From assembly GCF_036850765.1 (NCBI RefSeq), contig NC_089493.1:219230744-219294743 (forward strand): a stretch of 64,000 nucleotides of DNA, given 5' to 3'. The position numbers and the translations under genes were made by a program. The stretch is from Saccopteryx bilineata (lineage: Eukaryota > Chordata > Mammalia > Chiroptera > Emballonuridae). The notes beneath the pieces are model-generated. The model saw only the letters and a program-made list of their open reading frames with translations, searched no databases and was not told the DNA's origin. Shown in pieces: positions 34,708-46,383 of this stretch (its first letter is position 1; each line of letters starts with the position of its first letter).

Positions 34708-34976
34708 AAATGAGACTAAGAGACATGGACAAGAGTGTGGTGGTTACCAAGGGGGGGGGGGGAGGGAGGACATGGGAGGGAGGGAGGGAGAGAGTTAGGG
34801 GGAGGGGGAGGGGCACAGAGAACTAGATAGAGGATGACGGAGGACAATCTGACTTTGGACGAGGGGTTTGCAACATAATTTGATGACAAAATAACCTAGA
34901 CATGTTTTCTTTGAATATATGTACCCTGATTTATTAATGTCATCCCATTACCATTAATAAAAATTTATTAAAAAAA
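34708..34976 (+). other. 3' UTR of the young L1 with G-rich tract
   Basis: The 3' UTR holds a purine run at about 34750-34815 that begins with 13 G and continues with several G3-G5 blocks. This could fold as a G-quadruplex, as described for L1 3' UTRs. AATAAA is present near 34956-34961, before the short poly(A). Confidence 0.8.
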
Positions 34977-35843
34977 AAATGTTTCAATCTCATTTGATGA
35001 TGGGGCTTTTTTAGGCTTTTTGATTCTTTTATATTGATTTTTGAAAGATTATATGTTTTGAGGAATTTGACCATTTCGCCTAGGTTTTCTAATTTTATGG
35101 TATACAGTTCTTCATGGTATTTTCTTACAGTCCTTTGTATTTCTGCTGTGTCAGTTGTTACTTCTTCTCTCTCATTTCTAATATTATTTATTTGAGTCTT
35201 TTCTCTTTTTTTCTTGGTGAATCTGGTTGAAGGTTCATCTATCTTATTTTCCTTTTCAGAGAACCAGCTCTTGGTTTCATTGATCCTCTGTATTGTTTTT
35301 TTAGCCTCTATGTCATTTATTTCCAATTTGATCTTTATTATTTCCTTCCTTCTACTTCCTCTGGGTTTTACTTGCTGTTATTTTTCTAGTTCCTTTAGAT
35401 GCAGGAATAAATTATTTATTTGAGCTTTTTCTAGCTTCTTAAGGTATGCCTGTAGTGTTATAAACTTTCCTCTCAGGACTGCTTTTGCTGTGTCCCCAAA
35501 ATTTTGAGTTGTTGTATGTTCGTTTTCATTTGTTTCAAGAAAAGTTTTTATTTCTTCCTTGATCTCATTGTTAACCCATTCATTATTTAATAACATGGTA
35601 TTTAGTTTCCAAGTGTTTGAGTATTTTTTATTTTTTCTATTGTAGTTGATTCCTAGTTTCATGCCATTGTGATCCAAGAAGATTCTTGATATGATTTTAT
35701 TCTTCTTAAATTTGTTGAGAATTGTTTTTTGTACCAGCATTCTCTATTCTAGAGAATGTACCATAAGCACTTGAAAAGAATGTATATTTGAGCTTTGGGG
35801 TGAAAGGTTCTGAAGATATCTATTAAATCCAGTTTATTTAGTG

Positions 35844-36077
35844 CCTTGATGGCAAACCTTTTTATAAAAACCGCCCACTTTTGCAGTGCTGCTCAACCTG
35901 GTCCCTCCCGCCCACTAGTGGGTGTTTCAATATTCATGGTGGGTCAATCGCGGTGCTGTTTGGTTGCTCCACTACTGCCCACCATGAAAGCTGGAATGCC
36001 CACTATTGGGAGTGAGGGACCAGGTTGACCAACATTGCAAAAGTGGGCAGTTTTTATAAAAATGTTCGCCATCACGG
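35844..36077. mobile_element. hAT-like MITE in L1-M
   Basis: This 234-bp non-autonomous DNA element has long imperfect inverted repeats. The left end 'ccttgatggcaaacctttt' pairs with the complement of the right end, which reads 'ccgtgatggcgaacatttt'. The inversion extends inward over about 85 bp. The 8-bp duplications 'atttagtg' (35836-35843) and 'atctagtg' (36078-36085) differ by one base. An 8-bp duplication and a tip of the 'agtgatggcgaac' kind point to the hAT superfamily. It has no coding capacity. Confidence 0.88.
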
Positions 36078-37089
36078 ATCTAGTGTGTCCTTTAAGTCTG
36101 CTGTTTCTTTGTTAATTTTCTTTCTTGAGAATCTATCCAGTGATGTCAGTGGAGTATTAAAATCCCCTACTATTATAGTATTGCTATTGATCTCACCCCT
36201 TATGCCCATCAAAATCTGCTTTATATATTTAGGTACTCCTACATTAGGTGCATATTTATGTTGGTTATATCTTCCTGTTAGATTGCTTCCTTGATCATTA
36301 TGTATCTTCTTCATCTCTTACTATAGCCTTTGTTTTAAAGTCTATTTTGTCTGAAATAAGTATTGCTACCCTAGCTTATTTTATTTCCATTTGCATAAAT
36401 TTTTTCCCATCTCTTTAATTTTAGACTCTGTGTATCTTTTGTTTTGAGATGTGTCTCTTGAAGACAGCATATGTATGGATCCTGTTTTCTTATCCATGTA
36501 GCTACCCTATATCTTTTGATTGGAGTATTTAATCCATTTATATTTAAGGTTATTATTGATATGTAGATGTTTATTGCCATTTTATTTTTTAAATCTATAT
36601 TTTATTTTTTAAATCTTTTTTTTTTAATTATATTTTACTAAATATTTTCCCCCTTTGTTCTGTTTACAGCAGGCCCCTTAACATTACTTGTAGCATTAGT
36701 TTGGTTGTAATAAATTTCTTGAGGGTTTTTTTGTTTTTTTTTTTTGGTCTGGGAAACTTTTTATTTTTTCTTCAATTTTAAATGATACCCTTGCTGGATA
36801 GATAAGTCTTAGTTGAAGGCTCTTGTTTTGAATTACTTTGAATATTTCTTGCCATTTTTTTCTAGTCTCTAATGACTCTGTTGAGAAGTCAGATGTCTTC
36901 CTTATGGGGGGCTCCTCTGTAGGTAATAGACTTCTTTTTTCTTACAGCTTTTAGTATTCTTTTTTTATCTCTTAATTTTTGTATTTTAATTATGATGTGT
37001 CTTGGTGTAGGCCTCTTTGGGTACATCTTACTGGCACTCTGTGCTTCTTGATCTTGTGTGACTTTTTCCTTCTTCTATTTAGGAAGGTT

Positions 37090-37860
37090 TTCAGCTATGA
37101 TTTATTCAATCAGATTCTCTATCTCTTCTTCATTCTCTTCTCCTTCAGGAACGCTTATGATGCAGATGTTTCTCTTCATGTTGTCACAGAGCTGTCTTAG
37201 TATTTTCTCAGACTTTTTTTTTTCTGTATTTTTCTGAAGCCGGAAATGGGGAGAGACAGTCAGACAGACTCCCGCATGCACCCGACCGGGATCCACCTGG
37301 CACACCCACGAGGGGGCGATGCTCTGCCCACCAGGGGCAATGCTCTGCCCCTCCGGGGCATCGCTCTGTTGCAACCAGAGCCACTCTAGCACCTGGGGCA
37401 AAGGCTGAGGAGCCATCCTCAGCACCCGGGCCATCTTTGCTCCAGTGGAGCTTCGGCTGTGGGAGGGGAAGAGAGAGACAGAGAGGAAGGAGAGGGGGAG
37501 GGGTGGAGAAACAGATGGGTGCTTCTCCTGTGTGCCCTGGCCGGGAATCAAACCCGGGACTTCTGCACGCCAGGTCGATGCTCTACCACTGAGCCAACCG
37601 GCCAGGGTTCTCAGATTTTTTAAGCCTCTTTTTTTTTTTTTTTTTTTTTGCTGCTCTGCTTCTATGCTTTTGTTTATCTTGTCTTTTAACTCACTGATTC
37701 AATTCTCAGCTTCATCCATCCTGCTTTTAATTTCTTCCAGTTTAGTCTTCATTTCGATATTGTATTTGTCATTTCTGACTGATTCTTTTTATTATTTCAA
37801 TGTCCTTTTTTATACTTGCTATGTCTTTATTTAGGTGCTAGTTATGCCCATCCATTGTTG
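37090..37860 (-). pseudogene. L1-M ORF1 remnant
   Basis: The minus strand keeps a coiled-coil-like trace and an RRM-type 'MKRNICIISVPEGEENEEE' near 37175-37120. A Rhin-1 SINE (37220-37608) separates this from the upstream helical part (37620-37860). The frame is broken repeatedly, so it encodes no protein. Confidence 0.65.
37220..37608 (-). mobile_element. Rhin-1-type SINE in L1-M ORF1, double-core form
   Basis: This reverse-oriented Rhin-1 ends with the tRNA head 'gagccaaccggccaggg' at 37608. The target duplication is 'ttctcagactttttt' (37205-37219) against 'ttctcagattttt' from 37609. It carries two adjacent CTCF-like cores: a mutated one near 37305-37320 ('cacgagggggcg') and one near 37327-37341. 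Confidence 0.94.
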
Positions 37861-38989
37861 CTCTAGGATCTTTGAGCATTGTAACAATCATTTTTTAAAC
37901 TCTGCATTCAGTAATTTGGTTATTTCCATCTAATTTAAATCTTTTTCTGGGGATTTCAGTTGATTCATTTCAGTTGCATTTCTCTGCCTTCTTATTTTGT
38001 CTTTGTACAAGAAGGGTGTGGCCTCATGAGTCTGATGGTTTTGGCTTTTGTGCTCTCTAGGTATGGTCTGTCTTCAGGCCTGCCACCCCCTCTAACACTG
38101 CCTTGGATGTTCAAGCAGGGGCTTTGGTGGCACTGGCACACCCAGGCCACAGCTGCAGCCAGCCTTCAGCTTCTGCCCCCACTGATGGGACTGTGCTTCC
38201 ATGTCCCATTGCCACCCACCCTCCAGCGAGTACTCAGCAGTGTGGGGGTGGCGATGCCTCTAGACCTTAGCACTCAATGCTGTATTCCTGATGGCTTCCT
38301 GCTTCTAAGCGATTCTTTGCTCTGACTGCAGCAAGAGAGCTTTTTTTTGGCTGGTGACCTGCTTCCCTCTGCTGGTATTGCTGGTTCCAAGAAAAATATT
38401 CACTTTAGATTTGGAGAGTGAATTAGCCCAGGGGTTAGGGTGGCTGTCCCTCAGTGTTTCTCCCTGTGCCTCCTAGATTACACTCTCTTCCTGCTACGCT
38501 GGTCCTCTCAGCTCTCCCTATGCCCCGGAGCCCTGGGTGACTGGTTGTGAAAGAGATTTTCTGTGTGAACCCTTTAAGATGAATCCTGAGTCTGAGAAAT
38601 CTGTCTCTTTCTTGAAAACAGTATCCTGGCTTGTTTTACAGCTAAATACTGTCTGTATGCCCTTCTAGGCTCTAGATTGCATGCTGGAGCTTCGTTCCTG
38701 GGGCCCAGGCCTCTCCCCTCTCCGCTAAACTCACCTCCTGCCACACGAGTTTCTCTAGGCTTCCACTCATTCTCGGGAGCTGGGCAGCCCTCTCTGCATT
38801 TCCGCTTTTCCTTCCAGTCTCAGTGTGGCTTCTTCAGAGATCCTTGGTTAGAGTCCTCTTACTTTAGTCCAAAGTTGGTTTTTCCAGATTCTTAAAATTC
38901 CAGGTTCTTAAAATTAAGTTGTAATACAGTTTGGCTTGGGGAGGTGGAAGTTGGTACGTCTGCCTACTCTATCGCTATCTTGCCGCCTC
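37861..38989 (-). promoter_or_regulatory. 5' UTR of L1-M
   Basis: This GC-richer segment on the minus strand precedes ORF1 and ends at 'ggaggcggcaagatagcgat'. It is the old promoter region of L1-M. Much of it resembles no other leader in this window. Confidence 0.6.
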
Positions 38990-38995
38990 CTATCA

Positions 38996-39091
38996 CTGAA
39001 TTTTTTCTCCATTGGACTCTTGAGATGCTTTTCATTGAATTTATTATATTTATTTTATTATAGAGAAAAGCTAAGGATTTGTCTCCTATTT

Positions 39092-39128
<37 letters not shown>

Positions 39129-40519
39129 TGAGTTGTATTTAATTTTCTATTTTATTTTAAAGTTATTAAAATGTAGCATAATCCTCTTATACTTTTGAGC
39201 CCCCTTCCCATCATCTCCTATCTCATAGGTGTTAGCCTCTAAAGTAGGTTAAGTATTTTCCCCCATTCTCATGGCTCTCTGGTTCCATTTTAAAACAACA
39301 ACTACCAAGATAGATGTGAACAAGTGGCAGGGCAACTGGCCCATACAATATGACATGAAAACCCCATACACAAAATTTTATAATTAGGAACACACACCCG
39401 AAAAACTTCTGGTAGTTACGTTTCTTGGAAACTGGAGCAGTTCATGTATATCATTCACACATAAGACAATGAAACAATGGAGATAGGAGAGCTGCTACCT
39501 TGATAAATTAAACTGTTTATTTAAATAAATCCATGCAAGCCTCTGAGAGATGGGATGGATGTGCTCAGTAGCTGAACTTCAGTTATATATTTTGGAAAGC
39601 TATTTTACTATGACATCCAGACAGATTGGGGTAATTCCAATTTATAGAATTGTAATTTATTGGTTGATATTCAAATAGCCCACTTTAAATTATTACTCCA
39701 ACTTAATCTAAGTATTTCTCATCTTCCTTTCCAAGAACTGGTTTAGGAAGGGCTGATTCTGGCCATTAATATATGAGAGATAGTGTAGGAGGCACTACTG
39801 GCAAAAGGTTCCAAATTTTGTTAATTTTAAGTAGACCCCCCAAAAAAGAAAAAAACAGTCTTTTTTTCTCCAAATATTGTCATGTTTGGACATGAAGTCT
39901 AGAGTAATTGCAGTCACTTAATGATTGCAAAGGTATCATTCTGAGTACAAATCAAACACACTGAGCTCTTCAGTGATGTAGTTAAATTTCTGATTATACT
40001 GATCCAGCAATTGTATTGCTAGAAACTTCTTTTAATATATGATGATGACATTTTTATTGTTTAAGAAATTTGAATTGCGTTTTTGTTTCTTGTGGCTTAA
40101 GATATTTGAATTGATACATAGATAAAAGAGTTAAATTTGAGATATGGTTCATAATTACTCAAGAATTAAACAATATATACTGAGTATGTAATGTGAAATT
40201 TATAAAAAAGAATACATGATGAATAAATATATGATGTCTATCATCACATGAGAATAGTGCCTGATTTAGTTTTGTAAGACTAGAGAAAGTTTTACAGTAG
40301 ACTAAACTTCTAGTCTGAGATCAAAGTGATTAAGAGATGTTGCTTAAGCATGTCAGATACAGAAGTCAAAACATTTTCTTAGTGTCAAATGAAAGAAGTT
40401 ATTGGTTGCTGTAACCCCATTGGTAGTTTCAGGTAGTTTCAGCTAAATTCAGAGGATCAAATTATACCATCATGAACAACGTAAACAATGTGGACAACTG
40501 GAAGAATGGAAATGACATT
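38996..40519. other. Unique sequence with a short (AT)n
   Basis: No gene is recognised. An (AT)n microsatellite of about 31 bp lies at 39095-39125. The rest is AT-rich without clear repeat homology. Confidence 0.55.
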
Positions 40520-40524
40520 TTAGG

Positions 40525-40918
40525 TGGTTGGTTTTATATCCTACATATGAGTGAGATCATATGGTTCTTAGCTTTTTCTCACTGACTTATTTCTCTTTGC
40601 ATAATATTCTCAAGATCCATCTACATTGTTGCAAATGGCAGTATTTCATCCTTTTTTATGGCTGAATAGTATTCCATAGTATATGTGTACCGCATCTTCT
40701 AAAACTCATAGACAAAGACAATGGTATAGTAGTAACCAGAGGGGTAAGGGTGGAGGAGTAGTGAAAGATACAGGGTACCAAATATATGGTGACAGAAGAT
40801 GATTTGACTTTGGGTGGTGGATACAGAATGCAATATACAGATCACATATCATAGAAATGCACACTTGAAACCTAGATGATCTTATTAACTAATGTAACCT
40901 CAATACATTTTTAAAAAA
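40525..40918 (+). mobile_element. Twin-primed (5'-inverted) L1 3' fragment
   Basis: The left part (about 40525-40700) is the reverse complement of the end of L1 ORF2; 'ctatggaatactattcagcc' is its minus-strand reading. The right part (about 40701-40918) is the L1 3' end in plus orientation with an A-rich tail. An inversion at the 5' part of a truncated L1 is the classic product of twin priming. Confidence 0.78.
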
Positions 40919-40930
40919 TGTGGTTAAGGG

Positions 40931-41135
40931 CCTGACCTGTGGTGGCACAGTGGATAAAGTGTCAACCTGGAAATGCTGAGGTCGCTGGTTTGAAACCCTG
41001 GGCTTGCCTGGTCAAGGCACATATGGGAGTTGATGCTTCCAGCTCCTCCCCCTTCTCTCTCTCTCTGTCTCTCTCTCCCTCTCTGTCTCTCTCTCTCCCT
41101 CTCTCCTCTCTAAAAATGAATAAATAAAATAAAAT
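40931..41135 (+). mobile_element. SINE type C
   Basis: This is a tRNA-derived SINE with head 'cctgacctgtggtggcacag', body 'gcctggtcaaggcacatat' and a ct-rich tail ending in 'aataaaataaaataaaat'. The flanks 'aaaatgtggttaaggg' (40915-40930) and 'aaaatgtggttaggg' (41136-41150) form the target duplication with one base missing. Confidence 0.92.
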
Positions 41136-41420
41136 AAAATGTGGTTAGGGCTATAAGTTTCAGAGCTCAATTTGGACTTATTTATTTTTAGATGCCTGTT
41201 ATATTTGCAGATGAGGACCTCAATTAGATAGTTGGCTATATAAATCTAGAGTTCTCTCTCACTCACTTTTTTTTGGTCAGAATTGCTCTCTTTATTGAGC
41301 ACTTTCAAGTGTGAGACAGGCTCTTCTCCTGAGAGCCACTGTTCAGGAAAATTAGCTAAGTCATAGATACAATTTGTGAGTTGTTATTATATATATAGCT
41401 AGCCAGCTAGATAATATTTA

Positions 41421-41831
41421 TTTTTTTAATTATTTATTTATTTATTTATTTTTTGTATTTTTCTGAAACTGGAAATGGGGAGAGACAGTCAGACAGACTC
41501 CCACATGCGCCCGACTGGGATCCACCCGGCATGCCCACTAGGGGCGATGCTCTGCCCACCAGGGGGCGATGCTCTGCTCCTCCGGGGCGTCGCTCTGTTG
41601 CGACCATAGCCACTCTAGTGCCTGGGGCAGAGGCCAAGGAGCCATCCTCAGTGCCCGGGCCATCTTTGCTCCAATGGAGCCTTGGCTGTGGGAGGGGAAG
41701 AGAGAGACAGAGAGGAAGGGGGAGGTGGAGAAGCAAATGGGCACTTCTCCTATGTGCCCTGGCTGGGAATCGAACCTGGGTCCCCCGCACACCAGGCCGA
41801 CGCTCTACCGCTGAGCCAACCAGCCAGGGCC
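41421..41831 (-). mobile_element. Rhin-1-type SINE, minus strand, double-core form
   Basis: The poly(T)-rich left end is followed by the full reverse complement of Rhin-1, ending 'ccaaccagccagggcc'. The 12-bp target duplication 'agataatattta' is exact at 41409-41420 and 41832-41843. Two CTCF-like cores lie at about 41535-41548 ('ccactaggggcgat') and 41556-41569 ('ccaccagggggcga'). Confidence 0.96.
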
Positions 41832-41843
41832 AGATAATATTTA

Positions 41844-44617
41844 AATGATGAAGATAGATAAAATCATTGTAGGTATGAGAATAGATAGAAAAGACAAAAG
41901 ATCCAAAGAATGAATTCTTGGGATTCCAATGTGCAAGGGTCGGGGTGATAAGAGAAAACCAGAAAAAAATGTAAAATGAGCAGTCAGAGATGTAGGATAA
42001 AAATCAAGAAAACATAGTCTTGGAAGCAGAGATATGTAAATATGAGAATTGGGGAAAATAAAAGAGAAAACTTTTACAGTCCCTTCTTCCAGCCTGCATG
42101 TATGCCTCCATATTCAGCCTTTTTCACATTCCTAGACAAGATCATCTTTCTCCTCTCTGTATTTTCCCATTCTCTCTCACATGGAAAAAAACAGTCTGAG
42201 CAAAATATAAAGGTTTTGGTTTATGTAAAGTTAAATGTGATGAGAGAAACAAACAATGCTGTAGAAAAATAAGCAAGTAATTACTACATTTCTGTCTCCC
42301 TAAGACTTCAAATACAAGTTCTAGGGGCCCTGGGGAATTAAAATCCCTGAAAGATCATAAATTGTTGTTCTGATTATAACCCTTCCCCCCACCTTCCTTT
42401 ACCATTGGTGTCTCTGCTATCAAATAGTTTGTTATATGCTTATAACCATATATATTCTTCTAAAGATCCATAATCAGAATGTTTGAATTTAAAGTGATTT
42501 TTTTTTTACATAACTGTTTTCACCATAGTGTAGCCATGTAACCTAACTTAGTGTATAGAAAGAAGAACATGGGATATGGCAGTGATCAAAATTCTAGTAA
42601 TTAGGACTGCTGAATTTTATACTGGCTGGGTCATTAATAAGATTTCAAATATGGGAGCAAGTGAGCTTTGAATTCAGGCAGTCTGACACTAGATCCCATA
42701 CTCCCAAACAGTGCTTGAACTGGGTCATGGACTCTTGTAAAGATAACGCATGTGAAAGTGACGTGAGAACTTTCAAAGCACTCCACCCATATAGGTAGAA
42801 TCTGTTTTGTTTTTCTTATTTCAGCCAGGGACATCTGGATGACACTTGCACTTTGTGTGCCTGTTAAAAGACTTCTTTTTAAAGGATCTGTGTATGTGCA
42901 TGCACTACCCCGTGCATCTCTGTAAAATCCTAGTGGCTTAGGATTGCTTTGTTTAGCCTATTTAGAAAATGTTTTTCTTTTCTAAGCATCCATTGGCCTT
43001 ATTGTCACTAGATGGCAGAAACAGATCCCACTTCTGTGGAAAAAATGAGAGTTTGTTTGCATTTGGGAAGGGCACTAAAAAACTTCCCACAGACAATGTT
43101 TACAGGCTTTCTTTATTTGGATATTTCTTCTGAATACATTAATGTTTTTGGAAATTCCCCGTTTGGTCCCCTGCAGGGGTGAGCTGCAGAGTGATTTTGG
43201 CTGACACAGCAAAGGGATGGCTTGCATTATGCATTTTGTATTTTAGTTTATGACTTAAGAATCAAACCCTACTTTACTTAAGGTGACAGGAGAGGGGAGA
43301 ATGAAGAGTAGGAAGGGTGTGAAATTGAACACTAAAAAAATCAAGACTTTGTGTCACATTACTAAAGCATTGCCACCAGAATATTTTCTCTGTGCCTAGA
43401 GATGCCTTTTTTTCATTTCATTCTCTTTAGAGTAAGGGGAATTGACAGGCAAGGTATCAAATATGAATGTACTTAAAAATTCTCTATGGAAATTTCTGTA
43501 CTAGAGAGGAAATAATTTTTATTTTCAAATTAGTATTGCTTCAGAACACTGTTAATTTCTTTTTAAAATTAAATGATTGAGACAGTATTTATTTGAAAAG
43601 CCAAACTAATACCCTAGAAGCTATATGAACAATGTTTTCTTGCTCTTCAAACAATCATTGGTCTTTAATTGCTTTGTACACATGTCAATTATGACTTTCT
43701 TTAAAAATGCCAAAATAAAAATGTCTTAATTCAGAGAAAGCCTTTACAGTGTCGTGAGGCTGAAATTATGGATTAAAGACTATGCTATGTGCATGTTTTC
43801 ATGTATCTTTGAAAACACTTTTAAAAATAATTCTTTACTAAATTTTTATTGTTGTTGCTCTTAGAGAAACATTTTAGCTCCATTAGAATTATATTTGTCT
43901 TGTAGAAAGACATTTTTATATTCGCTTGCTTAAAATCCAACTTTAAAATATACATTTCATTGTAGCTGTGGCTGTGGGAATTCCAAAACCATAGGAAGAA
44001 ATGCTTGGTGATTTAATTTGCATACCAATACCCAGAATGCTTTTCCAGCTCACTGCTATTTAATCGAAGTCAGTTGGTGTCAGAGCCCTGGGAATAAACC
44101 AAACCATTTTAACATGCTTCTCTGTGCATGTACTGAGTTCTTTTTCTGCATCAACTACACAATAAAAATTCAAAATTTTATCACCACTATAAATTTTTTA
44201 TAGACAAATATTTTTTAATCTTCACTTTCTTCATAACTTTTTTTTAACCCTTCTTATGAAGTGTTACTCTAATTATTATTGTGCTAACATTCCAACTGAC
44301 AAGTGAGTCCAGAATTACCAATTAGTTGGAATGTAAGTTAACTTGAATAACTTGTGACTCAAAACACAGGTGGGACAATTTGGAAAACACAGTCTTTCAT
44401 TAAGAAAAAAGTCAATTTCGAGAGAGTAGTATAATTTTGTAAGATCTACAGGTTTTGTGACTGGAAGTTGATGGTGTCACATACAAGTCAAGGATGCAGG
44501 GGATCTATTTTAAATTGTGAACTGGTACTGATCAGAGGTAAGCACTAGTGAGGTGGACAGTGTATTTTATGAATTGTGTGTCAAAAGGACATCAACTGAG
44601 GATATTTGATATTAAAA
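41844..44617. other. Unique sequence, 2.8 kb
   Basis: This is the longest stretch without a recognised mobile element. No exon can be supported: open frames are short and lack splice context. The segment at about 42870-43260 is less AT-rich and contains a CTCF-like core. It would be the best place here to look for conserved non-coding DNA. Confidence 0.55.
43005..43018 (+). promoter_or_regulatory. CTCF-like core in unique DNA
   Basis: The bases 'tcactagatggcag' match the CTCF core consensus CCASYAGRKGGCRS at 13 of 14 positions. Unlike the SINE-borne cores, it lies in unique sequence. Binding is inferred only. Confidence 0.4.
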
Positions 44618-44628
44618 ATTATTTTTTA

Positions 44629-44983
44629 GCCTGACCAGGTGGTGACATCAGACCGAAACAGGGAGGACCTAGGTTTGAAACCCTGAGGTCACCGCCTTGA
44701 GCGTGGGCTCACCAGCTTGAGTGTGGTGTCGCTGGCTTGATCATAGGATCATAGATATGACTTCATGGTCACCAGCTTGAGCCCAAAAGTCACTGGGTTG
44801 AAGCACAAGGTCATTGGCTTAAGAAGGGTCACTTGTTCTGCCCTAGCCCCTGGTCAAAACACATATGAGAAAGCAGTCAATGAACAACTAAGATGCCACA
44901 ATGAAGAATTGATGCTTCTCATCTCTCCCCCTTCCTGTCTGTCCCTATCTGTCCCTCTCTCTTTCTGTCTCTGTCACAAAAAA
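44629..44983 (+). mobile_element. SINE type B
   Basis: The head 'gcctgaccaggtggtg' starts at 44629. The body has several 'ggcttgagc'-like units, then 'acacatatgagaaagcagtc' and a pyrimidine tail. The flanks 'aattatttttta' (44618-44629) and 'aattatttttaa' (44984-44995) form an approximate target duplication. Confidence 0.9.
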
Positions 44984-44995
44984 TAATTATTTTTA

Positions 44996-45879
44996 ATGAG
45001 TTATATGTACTGTGGAAATAGCATTGTGGATATGATTTCATAAAGCTCATTGTTTAGAGATGCATATGAAAGTTTTTACATACTAACTATTATATCCAAA
45101 ATTTGCTGTAAAATAACATGGGAGTAGGAGACATGAGTGGGGGTAATGATGAAATAAAATTGCCATGTGTTGATAATATTTGGATCTGGATATGTTGTTA
45201 ATATATGGATTCGTTATTATACTTATTCTGTTACTCTTATATCCATAAAAATGTTTCTCAATAAAAAAAATGTTTTAAAAAAGAGCTGAAGAAATAAGTC
45301 ACAAAGAATGTGAGCATTTGAGTTTAGTGTACAGTTTCTTTCTAAACAGTATGATTTTTTATCACATGTATCTGTGTGAAAGTTACTTCTTTGATTCATA
45401 AATAATTTAAAAAACTTACACAAATTTATTTTGATTTATGTTCTCTTCCTACTTGCTTAAGGGCTATTCTGTCTCTTCTGGATCTGTAATCATGTTCTCT
45501 CTTCTAGATTCTACTCAGTAGTATTAAAAGTCTCATCTTATAAAAGTTATCTTGGATCTCACATTCTCTTCTGATCATTCTTTCCCCCTTTAAAAGATTT
45601 ATAAAAGGAGTGTCTTCACTTTCTCTATGTCTATTTATGTTTCAACTTTCATAAATTAATAGAATATTACCAGTAACTTAACATTTCTAGTGTGTCTGTC
45701 CTTAATTATATCCCCCTTGTGCTATGTTGTATATATTGCAATAAGGTAGGCACTATATTGATATTTTTTTTGTTTTTCTCATGTTTTACTTTGTTATTTA
45801 CCTCTATGTCTATATTACTAAACACGATTGTTCAGTTTTACCTGCCTACTAACATTTTACACATTTCATCATTCTCTAG
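44996..45879. other. AT-rich unique sequence
   Basis: No gene is recognised. There may be old, unplaceable retroelement traces. Confidence 0.45.
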
Positions 45880-46320
45880 TGTTCTTCTGCATTATGTTTT
45901 TCACTCAACTATGTTTTGATATTCATCTTTGTTGGTATGCATAGCTACAGTTCATTTATGTTTACAAGTATATAGTACTGCTTCTTATCCTTACACCACA
46001 CTATATTTATGTATTTTATTTTTGGTAGACATGTACTTCTAGGTTTTATGCTCTTAAAAAATAATACTACTGTGCATATGCATATTCTAGTGTATGTACA
46101 CATGGTGTCCATTTGTACAAATTCCTTTAGGGCATTTTTGGATCACAGAATGTGGACCTCTTTGATTTTTTAGGTGAGGTAAACTGTTTCCAAGGTGTGT
46201 TCAAAGTTACTGATAGTGTATAACTGTCCTGGTGGTTTAATATTATTGTATATTATTGTATATTCATCAAGTATTTTAATACTTGATATTGTCAAAATAA
46301 AATAATTTTGTTAATCTGGT
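45880..46320 (-). mobile_element. Ancient L1 trace, probable
   Basis: Phrases such as 'tgcatagctacagttcattt' followed by 'acaccacactatatttatg' resemble, from memory, the antisense of the end of ORF2 in old L1M-type elements. The divergence is high and the edges are guesses. Confidence 0.45.
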
Positions 46321-46383
46321 TTGCTGGTATGTGAAAAATAACATTTATTTTTCTTGATTATTAAAAAGGCTAAGGAAAAAAAG

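Larger units (their letters stand above)
27146..34976 (+). mobile_element. Young full-length LINE-1 with exact target duplication
   Basis: This 7831-bp L1 is inserted in the ORF2 region of L1-M. Exact 15-bp target duplications 'aaatgtttcaatctc' lie at 27131-27145 and 34977-34991. It is complete from a CRE/YY1-like 5' end through a 2.4-kb 5' UTR, intact ORF1, near-complete ORF2, G-rich 3' UTR, AATAAA and poly(A). Unmethylated-looking CpG density in the 5' UTR and the exact duplication mark it as the youngest L1 in the window. ORF2 has four lesions, so it cannot move by itself. Confidence 0.97.
24740..36580 (-). pseudogene. L1-M ORF2 remnant, split by a young L1
   Basis: The minus-strand start at 36580 opens with 'MAINIYISIITLNINGLN', followed by 'CCLQETHL' of the endonuclease. 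RT sequence continues at 35740-34992 and, beyond the inserted L1, at 27145-24740. '[20 protein letters not shown]' is visible near 26560-26500. The piece at 26405 begins next to a FADD-type site with one serine-like change ('FFADDMIL' region near 26400-26430). The C-terminal region ends near 24740. Stops and frameshifts are numerous, so it encodes no enzyme. Confidence 0.85.
24372..38989 (-). mobile_element. L1-M: old full-length LINE-1 split by a young L1
   Basis: This minus-strand L1 has its 5' end near 38989, reading 'ggaggcggcaagatagcgat' on the minus strand, and its 3' end near 24372. It is interrupted by a complete young L1 (27146-34976), a MITE (35844-36077) and a Rhin-1 (37220-37608). 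Without these it is about 6.1 kb. ORF1 and ORF2 are both decayed. Its age and ORF2 start are close to those of L1-A. Confidence 0.9.

Noticed and set aside
41844..44617. Possible host exons in the longest unique stretch
   Set aside because: Frames are at most 76 codons, with no splice-site and codon-use support that I can see.
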